Shown here one piece after another: positions 36,033-44,959 of a stretch of DNA of 64,000 nt. The translations under genes and the position numbers were made by a program. The notes under the pieces are model-generated. The model saw only the letters and a program-made list of their open reading frames with translations, did no database searches and had not been told where the DNA came from. The DNA comes from Roseiflexus sp. (GTDB lineage: Bacteria > Chloroflexota > Chloroflexia > Chloroflexales > Roseiflexaceae): assembly GCA_017743475.1 (NCBI GenBank), contig JAGHYV010000005.1, positions 1 through 64,000 of the forward strand, in the 5' to 3' direction. Every line of letters starts with the position of its first letter. The stretch's first letter is position 1.

Positions 36033-38768
36033 TTAGCCAGGTATGGCGACCCGTCTGCCAGCGTACTGGCGGCGCACCCACTTTTCAAGTTCGATCAGCC
36101 CATAGCCAACCACCGCGATGCTCAGAATGCGGCCCCAGGCTTCCAGGCTGATCGGCGCACTGTTCAAAATCTGGTTCATCCACGGCAGATAGGTGAACCC
36201 CAGTTGCAGAGGAATCATGATCCCCATGCCGACAAACAACCAGCGGTTGCTGAAGACGCCGATCTGAAACATCGAGAGGGTGAGCGAACGGCAGTTGAGC
36301 AGGTAGAGAGCCTCGATCATGACGATGACATTCACCGCCACAGTACGGGCTTCGGCAAAGCTGGCGCCGGATTGCAGCTCCCACTCGAAGAGCCCAAATG
36401 CACCAATCAGAATCAGCACGCCAACCGCCAGAATGCGCCAGATCAGGGTGGCATCCAGAATCGGCGCATCCGGTTTGCGCGGCGGGCGCTGCATAATGCC
36501 TGGCTCTTTGCCTTCCGCTGCCAGCACCAGACCCAATGCAGCGACCGTCACCGTGTTGATCCACAAGATTTGGGCAGGGAGAACCGGCAACGCCGTTCCG
36601 AGCAGGACGGCGGTTAGAATAACCAGCCCTCCGCCTATGTTGGTTGGCAGCGTCCAGGCGATGATTTTGGTCAGGTTGTCGAAGACGCCGCGACCCTCTT
36701 CGACTGCCGCCTCGATGGTGGCGAAGTTGTCGTCGGTCAGCACCATATCCGCCGCTTCGCGTGCGACGTTGGTGCCAGCAAGTCCCATGGCGACGCCGAT
36801 GTCCGCCTGTTTCAGCGCGGGAGCATCATTCACGCCATCGCCGGTCATAGCGACGATGTGACCGCGGGATTGGAGCGCCTTAACCAGACGCAACTTTTGT
36901 TCTGGCGTGACCCGCGCAAAAACAGTCGTTCGATCAGCGGCCTCGGCGAAGGCTTCATCTGACAGATGCTCGATGTCACGACCGGTCAACACGGATGGTC
37001 TGCGCCCGCCGTTGAGTCCAATCTGCCCGGCGATGGCGGCAGCGGTCAGCGCATGATCGCCGGTGATCATTTTCACACGAATGCCCGCCTGCTGGCAAGC
37101 TTGCACAGCCGTGATCGCTTCAGGACGCGGCGGATCGACCATCCCCTGCAACCCCAGGAATGTCAGACCCCCGGCGACATCCTCGTGGCGCAGGGCATCA
37201 GTCCCCGGCGGCAGACACCCCCGCGCGAACGCCAGCACCCGCAACCCCTCTGCCGCCATCTCATCGACGGCACGGTTGACTGCGTCGGCATCGCAGGACA
37301 CACGCCGCCCGGAAGCGTCGAGCATCGCGTTACAGCGCGACAGGACGGCTTCCACCGATCCCTTCATGTAGACGATACGCTCCTGGTCGGGACCGGCGTC
37401 GTGCAGCGTCGCCATGTACTGGTGTTGCGACTCGAAGGGAATGGCGTCGAGGCGTGGCGGCAGGTTATCGGCGCGGTCAATGCCCGCTTTACGCGCCGCA
37501 GTAATCAACGCCCCTTCGGTCGGATCGCCGCGCACATCCCATCGCCCGTCCTTCTCGATCAGTTCGCTATCGTTGCACAGGAGACCAGCGCGCAGACATT
37601 CCGCAAGCGCAATATGCGATGTCAGATCAACCGGATCGCCGTTGCGCCGAATCTCACCATCGGGCTGATACCCGGTCCCGGTCGTTTCATATCGCTCGCC
37701 GCCCGCCACGATGCGTTGCACTGTCATCTGGTTCTGCGTCAGCGTGCCGGTTTTGTCGGAACAGATGACCGTCGTGCTTCCCAGGGTCTCGACGGCTGGC
37801 AGTTTGCGAATGATCGCCCTGCGCCGCGCCATACGGGTGACGCCAATAGCCAGGGTCACGGTGACAGCAGCTGGAAGCCCTTCAGGAATGGCGCTGACGG
37901 CAAGTGCAATCGCGGCCATGAGCGTATCAAGGAGTGGCTGACGTCGGAACGTACCGATCAGAAATGTCACTGCCGCCAGACCGAGAATGACATACAGCAA
38001 CCAACGACTGAAGTGCGCGATCTTGCGCGTCAGCGGGGTCTGGAGATCGTGCGCGGTCGCAATCAGACGCGAAATGCGCCCCACTTCGGTTGCATCGCCA
38101 GTCGCAACAACGATTCCTGCCCCCTGTCCGTAGGTGACGAGCGTCGAAGCATACGCCATTGTGACCCGGTCTGCCAGCGTCGTATCTGGATCAAGCACCG
38201 CATGCGCGTGCTTCTCGACCGGCGCTGACTCACCGGTGAGCGCTGCTTCGGCGATCTGCAGGTCGCGGGTGCGGATGAGGCGCATATCGGCGGGAACCTT
38301 ATCGCCACTCTGCAACAGGACCAGATCTCCAGGGACGAGTGATGCCGCCGGGATGCGGATGGTCTTCCCATCACGCACGACGGTCGCTTCCATGGTCATG
38401 GTACGCGCCAGCGCTTCGATCGCCTTTTCGGCGCGGCTTTCCTGAATGTAGCCAAGAATGACGTTGACCAGCACCACACTAAAAATGATCGCAGCATCGA
38501 TCGGATCCTTGAGTATGAAGGTGATCAGGCTGGCGATCAACAGGATGTAGAGCAGCGGGTTATGAAACTGAAGCAGGAAGCGGACCAGCGGACTTTTGCC
38601 GCGTCTTGCAGTGATCACGTTTGGTCCATATCGCTTCAGATGCTCTTCCGCTTCGGAGGCGGTCAATCCGAAGTGCTCATCGCTCCCAAAATAAGCTACG
38701 ACGTCGCCCGGCGGCATGGTATGCCACTCGTTGCCGGTGCGCCGGAGGGTCGTTTCTGCGTGCATCAT
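36033..38768 (-). CDS. P-type cation-transporting ATPase
   Basis: The 911-residue ATPase shows an N-terminal cation-ATPase domain, an actuator domain with LTGESAPVEK, phosphorylation site ICSDKTGTLTQNQMT, DPPRPEA and GDGVNDAPALKQADIGVAMG, and about ten membrane helices, so it is a P2-type pump. Membrane helix 4 has AIPEGLPAAV as in Ca2+-ATPases. Helix 5 reads TLPTNIGGGLVIL where many relatives have NxGEGL, and helix 6 NTVTVAALGL lacks the Asp of SERCA (TD). The cation is therefore not certain (Ca2+, Na+ or another). GAGGAAG precedes the tandem ATG start. Next to it lies a remnant of a second ATPase. Confidence 0.9.
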   Translation of the reverse strand: MMHAETTLRRTGNEWHTMPPGDVVAYFGSDEHFGLTASEAEEHLKRYGPNVITARRGKSPLVRFLLQFHNPLLYILLIASLITFILKDPIDAAIIFSVVLVNVILGYIQESRAEKAIEALARTMTMEATVVRDGKTIRIPAASLVPGDLVLLQSGDKVPADMRLIRTRDLQIAEAALTGESAPVEKHAHAVLDPDTTLADRVTMAYASTLVTYGQGAGIVVATGDATEVGRISRLIATAHDLQTPLTRKIAHFSRWLLYVILGLAAVTFLIGTFRRQPLLDTLMAAIALAVSAIPEGLPAAVTVTLAIGVTRMARRRAIIRKLPAVETLGSTTVICSDKTGTLTQNQMTVQRIVAGGERYETTGTGYQPDGEIRRNGDPVDLTSHIALAECLRAGLLCNDSELIEKDGRWDVRGDPTEGALITAARKAGIDRADNLPPRLDAIPFESQHQYMATLHDAGPDQERIVYMKGSVEAVLSRCNAMLDASGRRVSCDADAVNRAVDEMAAEGLRVLAFARGCLPPGTDALRHEDVAGGLTFLGLQGMVDPPRPEAITAVQACQQAGIRVKMITGDHALTAAAIAGQIGLNGGRRPSVLTGRDIEHLSDEAFAEAADRTTVFARVTPEQKLRLVKALQSRGHIVAMTGDGVNDAPALKQADIGVAMGLAGTNVAREAADMVLTDDNFATIEAAVEEGRGVFDNLTKIIAWTLPTNIGGGLVILTAVLLGTALPVLPAQILWINTVTVAALGLVLAAEGKEPGIMQRPPRKPDAPILDATLIWRILAVGVLILIGAFGLFEWELQSGASFAEARTVAVNVIVMIEALYLLNCRSLTLSMFQIGVFSNRWLFVGMGIMIPLQLGFTYLPWMNQILNSAPISLEAWGRILSIAVVGYGLIELEKWVRRQYAGRRVAIPG

Positions 38769-38817
38769 CGCTTCCTCAATTATTACATGTTTCCTGTCAC
38801 ATGCTCGTCGCTCTCAC

Positions 38818-39500
38818 TCAATCCCTGAACGGGCGGGTGCTTTTCCCCAGAATCTCAGCCAGCCGCTGCAACCGCTCCGTCGATGTCAACGCCAGCACGC
38901 CATCGCCGGTCTGCAGCATGGTATCTCCGTGGGGCAGAATCAGATGACCGCGCCGGATGATGGCGACGATCACGCACTCCTCTGGCAGATCGAGATCGGC
39001 GATGGTGCGCCCCACGACTGACGAATCGGCGGCGATGTCCTCCTCCACCAGCGAATAGCGCCCACGGCGGAGCTTGAGCAGCGTCATCATATCGCCAGGC
39101 GACATTTCTTCATCGGTTCCCAGATCAACCGACAGAATGTGCATTACAATCAGCGCAATCGGGATGCGCCCGCCGCTGAAGGCAAGCAGCACGAATGGAA
39201 CCGCCTCGGGGGTTTGCTGATGAAGATGTAGGTGGCGAACTTTTTTGATATTGGCACAGTTTGTGTTCCGGCGCAACACGTGCGAAGATGACTTCACCCA
39301 TCAGCGCGTCGCGCAGCGCCGCTTCATCCATGCTGTCCAGTTCAGCGCCGGTGACAATCCGGGGTTGCGCCTCGCGGATAATGCCAATGCGCCGGGCGAT
39401 GCTTTCTGCCGTCAGACCATAATCGCTAGTGACCATGATAATACGAATCCCGCAGTATGGCAGGGCACCTGTCCCGAAGCAATGTTGGGCTTCCACATCG
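38818..39500 (-). pseudogene. P-type ATPase remnant joined to TrkA-C domain
   Basis: On the minus strand, ITGS-like GIRIIMVTSDYGLTAESIARRIGI and EVIFARVAPEHKL are from the phosphorylation domain of a P-type ATPase. After a frame change near 39240 comes AVPFVLLAFSGGRIPIALIVMHILSVDLGTDEE, the helix 5/6 stretch of such a pump, and then, without a break, a TrkA-C-like domain (RRGRYSLVEEDIAADSSVVGRTIADLDLPEECVIVAIIR). The pump core, N-terminus and rest are missing. The second frame could still be read as a 159-residue hybrid protein from 39297. Confidence 0.72.
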
Positions 39501-39550
39501 AAAGTGTAGATTGATCAGGCGCAGCATTGTGAAAAAAGATGACCAGGGAA

Positions 39551-39576
39551 GAAGATCCGGTAGTAGCCGGATCTTC
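39551..39576 (-). terminator. Hairpin downstream of the small membrane protein gene
   Basis: A perfect 10-bp stem, GAAGATCCGG-TAGTAG-CCGGATCTTC. On the minus strand, in the direction of the gene ending at 39632, a run of T follows some 13 nt later. Confidence 0.5.
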
Positions 39577-39631
39577 ACGCAGCCCCGGCATAGGGGCGAA
39601 GCGAATGGCAGTGCGGTATACCTGATAGCGC

Positions 39632-40186
39632 TTAGGGGAGCGGCGTCAGCGACGTTACCAGCAGCACCCGGCTTCCAACCGGCAGGTCATTACAGGTGTC
39701 GAAGCTGCGGGTAATCCATACGGCGCGCCAGAAGTCGGCATGGCGCCAGTTTGGGGTGGGAGTCAGAGTGATTTCGAGCGTCTGCGGGTAGCCAAGGGTA
39801 GGATGATATTCGGCGCGCACCGAGAGCACATCGTCGCAGGCGCAACCACGTGAGACGCATGTGCGACGCACTGTACCGTGACGCCCAACGAGATCGAACA
39901 GGTCGCGCACAGCAACCGGCGGTTGCTCACACGGACGCGCGGCGTAGCGCGTTTTGATCACACGCTCAGAGCGCACTTCGACCTCCATCCGGCACCCGCG
40001 ATCACGCAACCGCATCAGGTACGCATCAAACGGGCGACCGCTCCAGCGTGCACGGGCTTCCAGCAGGTCCGTACGATGCTTTGCCAGCTCGCGTTTGACG
40101 GCGAGTACGCCAGCAGCGCCGCATACGAACACGATCAGCACCAGCGTTGCGGGAAGAAACCAGATCTTACGTAGCGATAAGAGCAT
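39632..40186 (-). CDS. Small membrane-anchored protein, DUF6174-like
   Basis: The 184-residue product has an N-terminal membrane helix (about 7-30) and an outside domain with a pattern of W-x(5-7)-YLxxLxxRGC and Cys pairs (RPCEQPP, RTCVSRGCACDD), like secreted DUF6174 proteins, whose role is not known. The Cys residues could form disulfides. ATG 40186 is preferred to an ATG 45 nt upstream because the N-terminus then begins directly with a signal-like stretch. It lies behind the metal permease gene, whose stop overlaps its upstream region. Confidence 0.62.
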   Translation of the reverse strand: MLLSLRKIWFLPATLVLIVFVCGAAGVLAVKRELAKHRTDLLEARARWSGRPFDAYLMRLRDRGCRMEVEVRSERVIKTRYAARPCEQPPVAVRDLFDLVGRHGTVRRTCVSRGCACDDVLSVRAEYHPTLGYPQTLEITLTPTPNWRHADFWRAVWITRSFDTCNDLPVGSRVLLVTSLTPLP

Positions 40187-40220
40187 GCAAGAATCATACC
40201 ATAAGTCTCCTGCAAAGCTG

Positions 40221-41351
40221 TTACAGCTCATCTCCTCCCAGGATCGTTGCCACGAAACGCCGACCCTGATCGGTCAACGTGAGCATACCATTCTGCTGCA
40301 CTAGCAAACCGCGCTGTTCAGCACGACGAACCACCTGTTCCGTAAATGCAGGTGGCCAGTTCAGATGTTCACTGAGATGCGCAGCTTGACACTCAACCAC
40401 CGCCTGCACCGTCGCCTGGTGGTGCAGCAGATGCACTGCAAGCATCGCCTGAGCAAACTCCCATCGCTGACGGACACGCCACACTACCTGCGCCAGCAGA
40501 CCGCGCTGCGGGGCAAACATCCATGCCAGACAGAAGATCAGTCCTGTCATAACCGCCATCGCACCAGCAATCGATGCATTGAGCGCGAATGCCACCCAAC
40601 ACCCCAGGATTGCCGCCAGTGCGCCAAACAGAGCGCTTAACGCCAGCATATGCGGCAAACGATCAGTTAACAGATAGGCGGCAGCCGGCGGTGCAACCAT
40701 CAACGCTACGACCAGCACCGAACCGACGGCATTGAACGCGCCTACTGCCGTCAGCGATACAACACTCATCAGACCATAATGCAAAGCCGCTGGTGCAAAT
40801 CCAAAAGCAGCTGCCAGCGCTGCATCGAAAGTTGCCAGTTTCAACTCCTTGTAGAATGTGATCAGGAGCGCCAACGATACCATCAGGATACCGCTCATCA
40901 GCCAGAGCGACCGCGGACCAAGATCGTTTCCGGCGAACTCAAACCGATCCAGCGGTGCAAACGCAAGTTCGCCAAGCAGTACGGCGTCGACATCGAGATG
41001 AATACGGCCTGCATACTGCGCTATCAGGATAACAGCAATACTGAACAGCAGCGGAAAGACCAATCCAATCGCAGCATCTTCGCGCACCCGGTTCGACCGA
41101 CTCAACAGTTCGGTCAGCACCACCGTCGCCACACCGGCGCCTGCTGCAGCGACGACCAGAACCGGCGAGGTTATGTCCCGCACAACGAAGAATGCCAGCA
41201 CGATACCCAGCAGAACCGTGTGGGTAATGGCATCGCTGATCATCGCCATACGGCGCAGCACCAGGAAGACTCCGGGCAATGCACAGGCGACTGCAGTTAC
41301 GATTGCGATGAGGATAATTTCGGTGAACAGTTCCATAGGCAACACTGCCAT
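40221..41351 (-). CDS. Mn/Zn-type ABC permease with C-terminal winged-helix extension
   Basis: The first 290 or so residues are an ABC-3 family permease of the MntB/TroD/ZnuB type, with about eight helices (VFLVLRRMAMISDAITHTVLLGIVL, FNAVGSVLVVALMVAPPAAAYLLTDRL). The last about 85 residues form a soluble, DtxR/MarR-like winged-helix extension (HLLHHQATVQAVVECQAAHLSEHLNWPPAFTEQVVRRAEQRGLLVQQNGMLTLTDQGRRF). Such fusions are unusual for transporters and may sense metal or control coupling. The start (41351 ATG or 41336 ATG) is uncertain because the ribosome site is weak. It is the last gene of the metal transporter operon. Confidence 0.88.
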   Translation of the reverse strand: MAVLPMELFTEIILIAIVTAVACALPGVFLVLRRMAMISDAITHTVLLGIVLAFFVVRDITSPVLVVAAAGAGVATVVLTELLSRSNRVREDAAIGLVFPLLFSIAVILIAQYAGRIHLDVDAVLLGELAFAPLDRFEFAGNDLGPRSLWLMSGILMVSLALLITFYKELKLATFDAALAAAFGFAPAALHYGLMSVVSLTAVGAFNAVGSVLVVALMVAPPAAAYLLTDRLPHMLALSALFGALAAILGCWVAFALNASIAGAMAVMTGLIFCLAWMFAPQRGLLAQVVWRVRQRWEFAQAMLAVHLLHHQATVQAVVECQAAHLSEHLNWPPAFTEQVVRRAEQRGLLVQQNGMLTLTDQGRRFVATILGGDEL

Positions 41352-41374
41352 TCCAGATCAATCGACCATCCAGG

Positions 41375-42262
41375 TCATGCACCCTGCCGTGCAACCGGGC
41401 GATTAACTCGAAACCAGTTCCACACCAGCCCGCGGCGCGGCGCGAACAATAACGAGATTAGTGCCAGTGCACTGATGCACACAACAATCACCGGTCCGGT
41501 GGGGAGACGAGCAGCAGCGCCACTCAGCACCACTCCGCCAACCCCGGCGACGGCGCCAAACACGCCGGAAAGCACGACCATCACACCGAGTCGATCAGTC
41601 CACTGACGCGCTGCAACTGCCGGAGCAACGATCAGTGCACTCATGAGCACGACGCCGACTGCCTGTAAGCCGATGCTGATTGCAGCTACCAGCAGTGATG
41701 TCAGCAGAACGCTGAGCAAATGCACCGGCAAACCCATACTTCTGGCAAAATCGGGATCAAACGACAGGATCGCGCATTCCTTCCAGAAAAGCGCTAGTAC
41801 CAGCAAAGCTGCTCCACCAATCGCAGCCATTGCTGCAACGTCGCGCTCAAGCAGGGTTGCCGCCTGACCAAAAAGATACCTGTCGAGACCAGCCTGCGCT
41901 GCATCGGGCCGGGCTTGCACCCACGTCAACAACACTAACCCGAACCCAAAGAACGTTGCCAGGATCAACCCCAGTGCACCATCCTGCTTGATACGGGTAG
42001 TGGAGATGATCGCCATGACGAACAGCGCACCAATCCAACCAGCGACCGCTGCACCGATCATAAGCACCAGCGGCTCCTTGCTTCCGGTTATGATGAACGC
42101 GAGCACAATTCCAGGCAGCGCTGCGTGCGACATCGCATCGCCGAGCAAACTTTGCCGCCGTAGCACGGCGAACGCACCCAGCACACCGCTCACAACACCC
42201 ATGATTCCGGAACCGAGCGCAACGGTGCGAAGGGTATAGTCGAACAACAGATTGCTGAGCAT
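41375..42262 (-). CDS. Mn/Zn-type ABC permease
   Basis: The 295-residue permease of the ABC-3 family has eight or nine membrane helices and typical segments GVLGAFAVLRRQSLLGDAMSHAALPGIVLAF, FDPDFARSMGLPVHLL and LQAVGVVLMSALIVAPAVAARQWTDRL. It pairs with the permease downstream and the ATPase upstream. Two different permease genes in one operon fits MntC/MntD or TroC/TroD systems, in which both form a heterodimer. AGGAAG precedes the start. Confidence 0.92.
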   Translation of the reverse strand: MLSNLLFDYTLRTVALGSGIMGVVSGVLGAFAVLRRQSLLGDAMSHAALPGIVLAFIITGSKEPLVLMIGAAVAGWIGALFVMAIISTTRIKQDGALGLILATFFGFGLVLLTWVQARPDAAQAGLDRYLFGQAATLLERDVAAMAAIGGAALLVLALFWKECAILSFDPDFARSMGLPVHLLSVLLTSLLVAAISIGLQAVGVVLMSALIVAPAVAARQWTDRLGVMVVLSGVFGAVAGVGGVVLSGAAARLPTGPVIVVCISALALISLLFAPRRGLVWNWFRVNRPVARQGA

Positions 42263-42276
42263 TGCTATCTTCCTGT

Positions 42277-43065
42277 CTACGACACAGCAATTCCGGCGCG
42301 CGGTTCAGGCGCAGAACGTCCGGGATCACGCCCCTCGAGAAATGCGATCTGTCCGCCATACGTGGCGCGCAGCGTCGCGGCGTTGAATACCTCTGCCACC
42401 GGACCACTGGCGACGAGACGTACATTCAGCAGCGCGACCTGGTCAAAATACTCACTGACCGTTTGAAGGTCGTGGTGCACAACCACTACCGTTTTACCGG
42501 TCGCGCGCAAGTCGTGCAGAATGCGAAGAATGGTTCGCTCAGTGGTGGCATCGACCCCCTGCAGCGGTTCGTCCATGAGATATACCTGCGCATCCTGCAC
42601 TAGCGCTCGCGCCAGAAAGACGCGCTGTTGCTGCCCGCCAGAAAGCTGACCGATCTGGCGGCTGGCAAAATCCTGCATACCGACGCGCGCCAGCGCGTCG
42701 AGCGCCTGTTCACGCTCACGCTTCCCCGGACGCCGAAACCAACCCAGCGCACCATACCGCCCCATCACCACCACATCGAGCACACTGGTTGGAAAATCCC
42801 AGTCCACGCTGTTCCGCTGTGGCACATACGCAACCAGCCTTCGCTGTTGGGCATACGGCTTGCCATAGACCAACACCTGCCCGGCGGAAGGCCGCACCAA
42901 ACCCAGAATCGCTTTCATCAATGTCGTTTTGCCAGCGCCGTTCGGTCCGATAATCCCCATCAGCACGCCGCCAGGGATCGTCAGATCAATATCCCACAGC
43001 ACCGGCTTATCACGATACGCAACCGTCAGATCGGTCACTTGGATCGCAGGCTGCTCCGTTTTCAT
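42277..43065 (-). CDS. Mn/Zn-type ABC transporter ATPase
   Basis: The 262-residue ATP-binding subunit has Walker A GPNGAGKTTLMK, Q-loop YVPQRNSVDWDFP, signature LSGGQQQRVFLARAL, Walker B VYLMDEPLQGVD and H-loop VVVHHDLQ. The SVDWDFPTSVLDVV stretch is typical of the manganese/zinc transporter ATPases (MntA/TroB/ZnuC). It begins after a G-rich ribosome site and 15 nt after the substrate-binding gene ends. Confidence 0.94.
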   Translation of the reverse strand: MKTEQPAIQVTDLTVAYRDKPVLWDIDLTIPGGVLMGIIGPNGAGKTTLMKAILGLVRPSAGQVLVYGKPYAQQRRLVAYVPQRNSVDWDFPTSVLDVVVMGRYGALGWFRRPGKREREQALDALARVGMQDFASRQIGQLSGGQQQRVFLARALVQDAQVYLMDEPLQGVDATTERTILRILHDLRATGKTVVVVHHDLQTVSEYFDQVALLNVRLVASGPVAEVFNAATLRATYGGQIAFLEGRDPGRSAPEPRAGIAVS

Positions 43066-43080
43066 ATACGTTTCCCCCCT

Positions 43081-44028
43081 TCAACCTTCGCCCCGCAACG
43101 ATGTAACAATAGTATCGATATTATGTCGCACCATACCGATGTATTCACCCTCTGGCGTACCGGGGTCGCCGAGCGCATCGGAGAAAAGTTCCCCGCCGAT
43201 ACGCACCTCAAACCCGCGCGCACGCACTGCGGATTGCACTGCCGCCATCGTCCGTTGCGATACAGATGTCTCGACGAATATGGCAGGGATGCGCCGTGTT
43301 ACAATAAAGTCGGCAAGCTTCTGAACATCGGCGGCGCCAGCCTCGATCACTGTGCTGATGCCCTGCAATCCGTGCACCTCAAACCCATAGGCGCGTCCAA
43401 AATAACGGAAGGCATCGTGTGCGGTCACTAGTACGCGCTGATCTTCGGGAACAAGCGCCGCCTGACTCTGCACATAGGCGTGCAACTCATCAAGCTGGCG
43501 CCCGTAGGATTCGGCATTTGTTCGATAGATCGACGCATGCGATGGATCAAGATCGATCAACACATCGCGCACATACTCCACGGTCTGACGCCATAGCATG
43601 ACATCGAACCAGACATGGGGATCGAACTGGTTATCGTACTCGTCTGACGGAAGCAACGCCTCACGCGGGATGCCACCGGTCACTGCGATCGTCCGGCTCC
43701 GACTCTGCATTCGTTCAAGCACCTCACCCATCGCAGCTTCGAGATGGAGACCGTTATAAAAGATGATATCCGCCCGCTGCAACTGCACCACATCATCGGC
43801 GCTTGCCTTGTAGAGATGTGGATCGACGCCCGGTCCCATCAGGGTGACGACCTCGACCCGATCGCCGCCAACATTGCGCACCAGATCGCCAACTATGCCC
43901 GTCGTCGCAACAACACGGATCCGACGGGTGGCAAGATCGTCGCCGCCGATTGCGGGTTGTGTGCATCCGACGAGTAGAGCGGCCGCCAGCATGATCCAGA
44001 TAGTGGCGTGTGTCTTCAGTTTCCCCAT
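43081..44028 (-). CDS. Mn/Zn-binding substrate-binding lipoprotein (TroA/ZnuA family)
   Basis: The 315-residue lipoprotein (lipobox LLVGCTQ, Cys22) is a cluster A-I metal-binding protein. Metal ligand candidates are His in GVDPHLYKAS, His in FDPHVWFDV, and His in LVTAHDAFRYFGRAYG, with Asp/Glu in FVETSVSQ. No His-rich loop of ZnuA is present, which with the MntR-like operator favours manganese over zinc, though both are possible. It is the first gene of the operon (SBP, ATPase, permease, permease). GGAG lies 9 nt before the ATG. Confidence 0.92.
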   Translation of the reverse strand: MGKLKTHATIWIMLAAALLVGCTQPAIGGDDLATRRIRVVATTGIVGDLVRNVGGDRVEVVTLMGPGVDPHLYKASADDVVQLQRADIIFYNGLHLEAAMGEVLERMQSRSRTIAVTGGIPREALLPSDEYDNQFDPHVWFDVMLWRQTVEYVRDVLIDLDPSHASIYRTNAESYGRQLDELHAYVQSQAALVPEDQRVLVTAHDAFRYFGRAYGFEVHGLQGISTVIEAGAADVQKLADFIVTRRIPAIFVETSVSQRTMAAVQSAVRARGFEVRIGGELFSDALGDPGTPEGEYIGMVRHNIDTIVTSLRGEG

Positions 44029-44052
44029 AATTCAAATTCTCCAAAAAGATAA

Positions 44053-44108
44053 TTTTGTTATACCTAAATCCCACAACGCATTATAGGTGACAGTGCTACG
44101 CGTGTCAA
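44053..44108 (-). promoter_or_regulatory. Consensus promoter and MntR/DtxR-like operator of the metal transporter operon
   Basis: On the minus strand TTGACA (44103-44108), 17 bp, then TATAAT (44080-44085): a full sigma70 consensus. The predicted start of RNA is near 44073. Just downstream lies TTTAGGTATAACAAAA (44053-44068), with a perfect left half (TTTAGGTA) and a 6/8 right half of the MntR-type palindrome TTTAGGTATACCTAAA. Binding here would block transcription when metal is plentiful. Confidence 0.75.
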
Positions 44109-44204
44109 GGATCAACGGCGCTCCGTGATTACCGGGCAGGAGAGCGCGGCGCCGGGTCGCACTGGCGCCCCGCTTTTTTGCAGGCAAATGGGGAGGGAGA
44201 TGGC

Positions 44205-44233
44205 TGGACGGACTCTTGCCAGAATGCTATGAT
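44205..44233 (+). promoter_or_regulatory. Promoter of the AhpD-like gene
   Basis: TGGACG (44205-44210), 17 bp, then TATGAT (44228-44233). A GGCGCC/GGCGCC hairpin followed by six T lies just before it, around 44148-44180, and may block read-through into it. Confidence 0.5.
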
Positions 44234-44359
44234 GATGGCATGTGAAGAAATGCGCACTCACCTGCGTAACTCATGCGTGTAGATGAAGCGCAAGCCATAC
44301 TGAACCAGACCTGGCGACGGTCATGCGCTGCGATTGGACATGCAGAACAGGAGTTTCTT

Positions 44360-44938
44360 ATGAGCGACAACCAACCCCCTGTCAGTCGCTTCCCCATTCC
44401 TGAGCGGCTCGATGATCTACCGCAGGATATTCGTGAGCGGATCGAGAAGGTTGCCGAAAAGACTGGCTTCGTTCCTAATGTGTTTCTCGCTCTGGCTCAT
44501 CGTCCCGATGAGTTTCGCGCCTTCTTCGCGTACCACGATGCATTGATGGAACGACCCTCTAATCTTTCTAAAGCTGAAAAAGAGATGATTGTGGTGGCGA
44601 CTTCGGCTGCGAACGACTGTCTCTACTGCGTGGTCGCGCATGGCGCCATCCTCAGAATTCGCAGCAAGAACCCGCGGCTTGCTACACAGATTGCAGCCAA
44701 TTATCGGCGCGCCGAGATCACGCCGCGTCAACGCGCCATGATCGAGTATGCGCTAAAAGTAGCGCTGGACTCGGCCCGAATTGACGAGTCGGACTGGCAA
44801 CCGTTGTACGATCACGGCTTCACGCAGGAGGATATCTGGGAGATCGGCGCAATTGCCGCCTTCTTTGCGATGAGCAACCGGCTGGCAAATATGAGCGCGC
44901 TACGTCCTAATGATGAATTTTATACCCTGGGTCATTGA
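44360..44938 (+). CDS. AhpD-like peroxidase-related protein
   Basis: The 192-residue protein is of the carboxymuconolactone decarboxylase/AhpD type, peroxidase-related group: FPIPERLDDLPQDIRERI, NVFLALAHRPDEFRAFFAYHDALM, and the redox motif CLYCVVAHGAILR, with CxxC and His three residues later. AhpD proteins reduce peroxides with a thiol partner. The ATG at 44360 follows AGGAG; a frame start at 44273 would add an unlikely tail. It is transcribed away from the metal transporter operon, with its own promoter. Confidence 0.88.
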   Translation: MSDNQPPVSRFPIPERLDDLPQDIRERIEKVAEKTGFVPNVFLALAHRPDEFRAFFAYHDALMERPSNLSKAEKEMIVVATSAANDCLYCVVAHGAILRIRSKNPRLATQIAANYRRAEITPRQRAMIEYALKVALDSARIDESDWQPLYDHGFTQEDIWEIGAIAAFFAMSNRLANMSALRPNDEFYTLGH

Positions 44939-44959
44939 ATCATCAGATCGCGTACCTAG

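Noticed and set aside
36966-38228. A 420-codon plus-strand frame opposite the P-type ATPase
   Set aside because: Antisense shadow of a clear ATPase; no motif or ribosome site.
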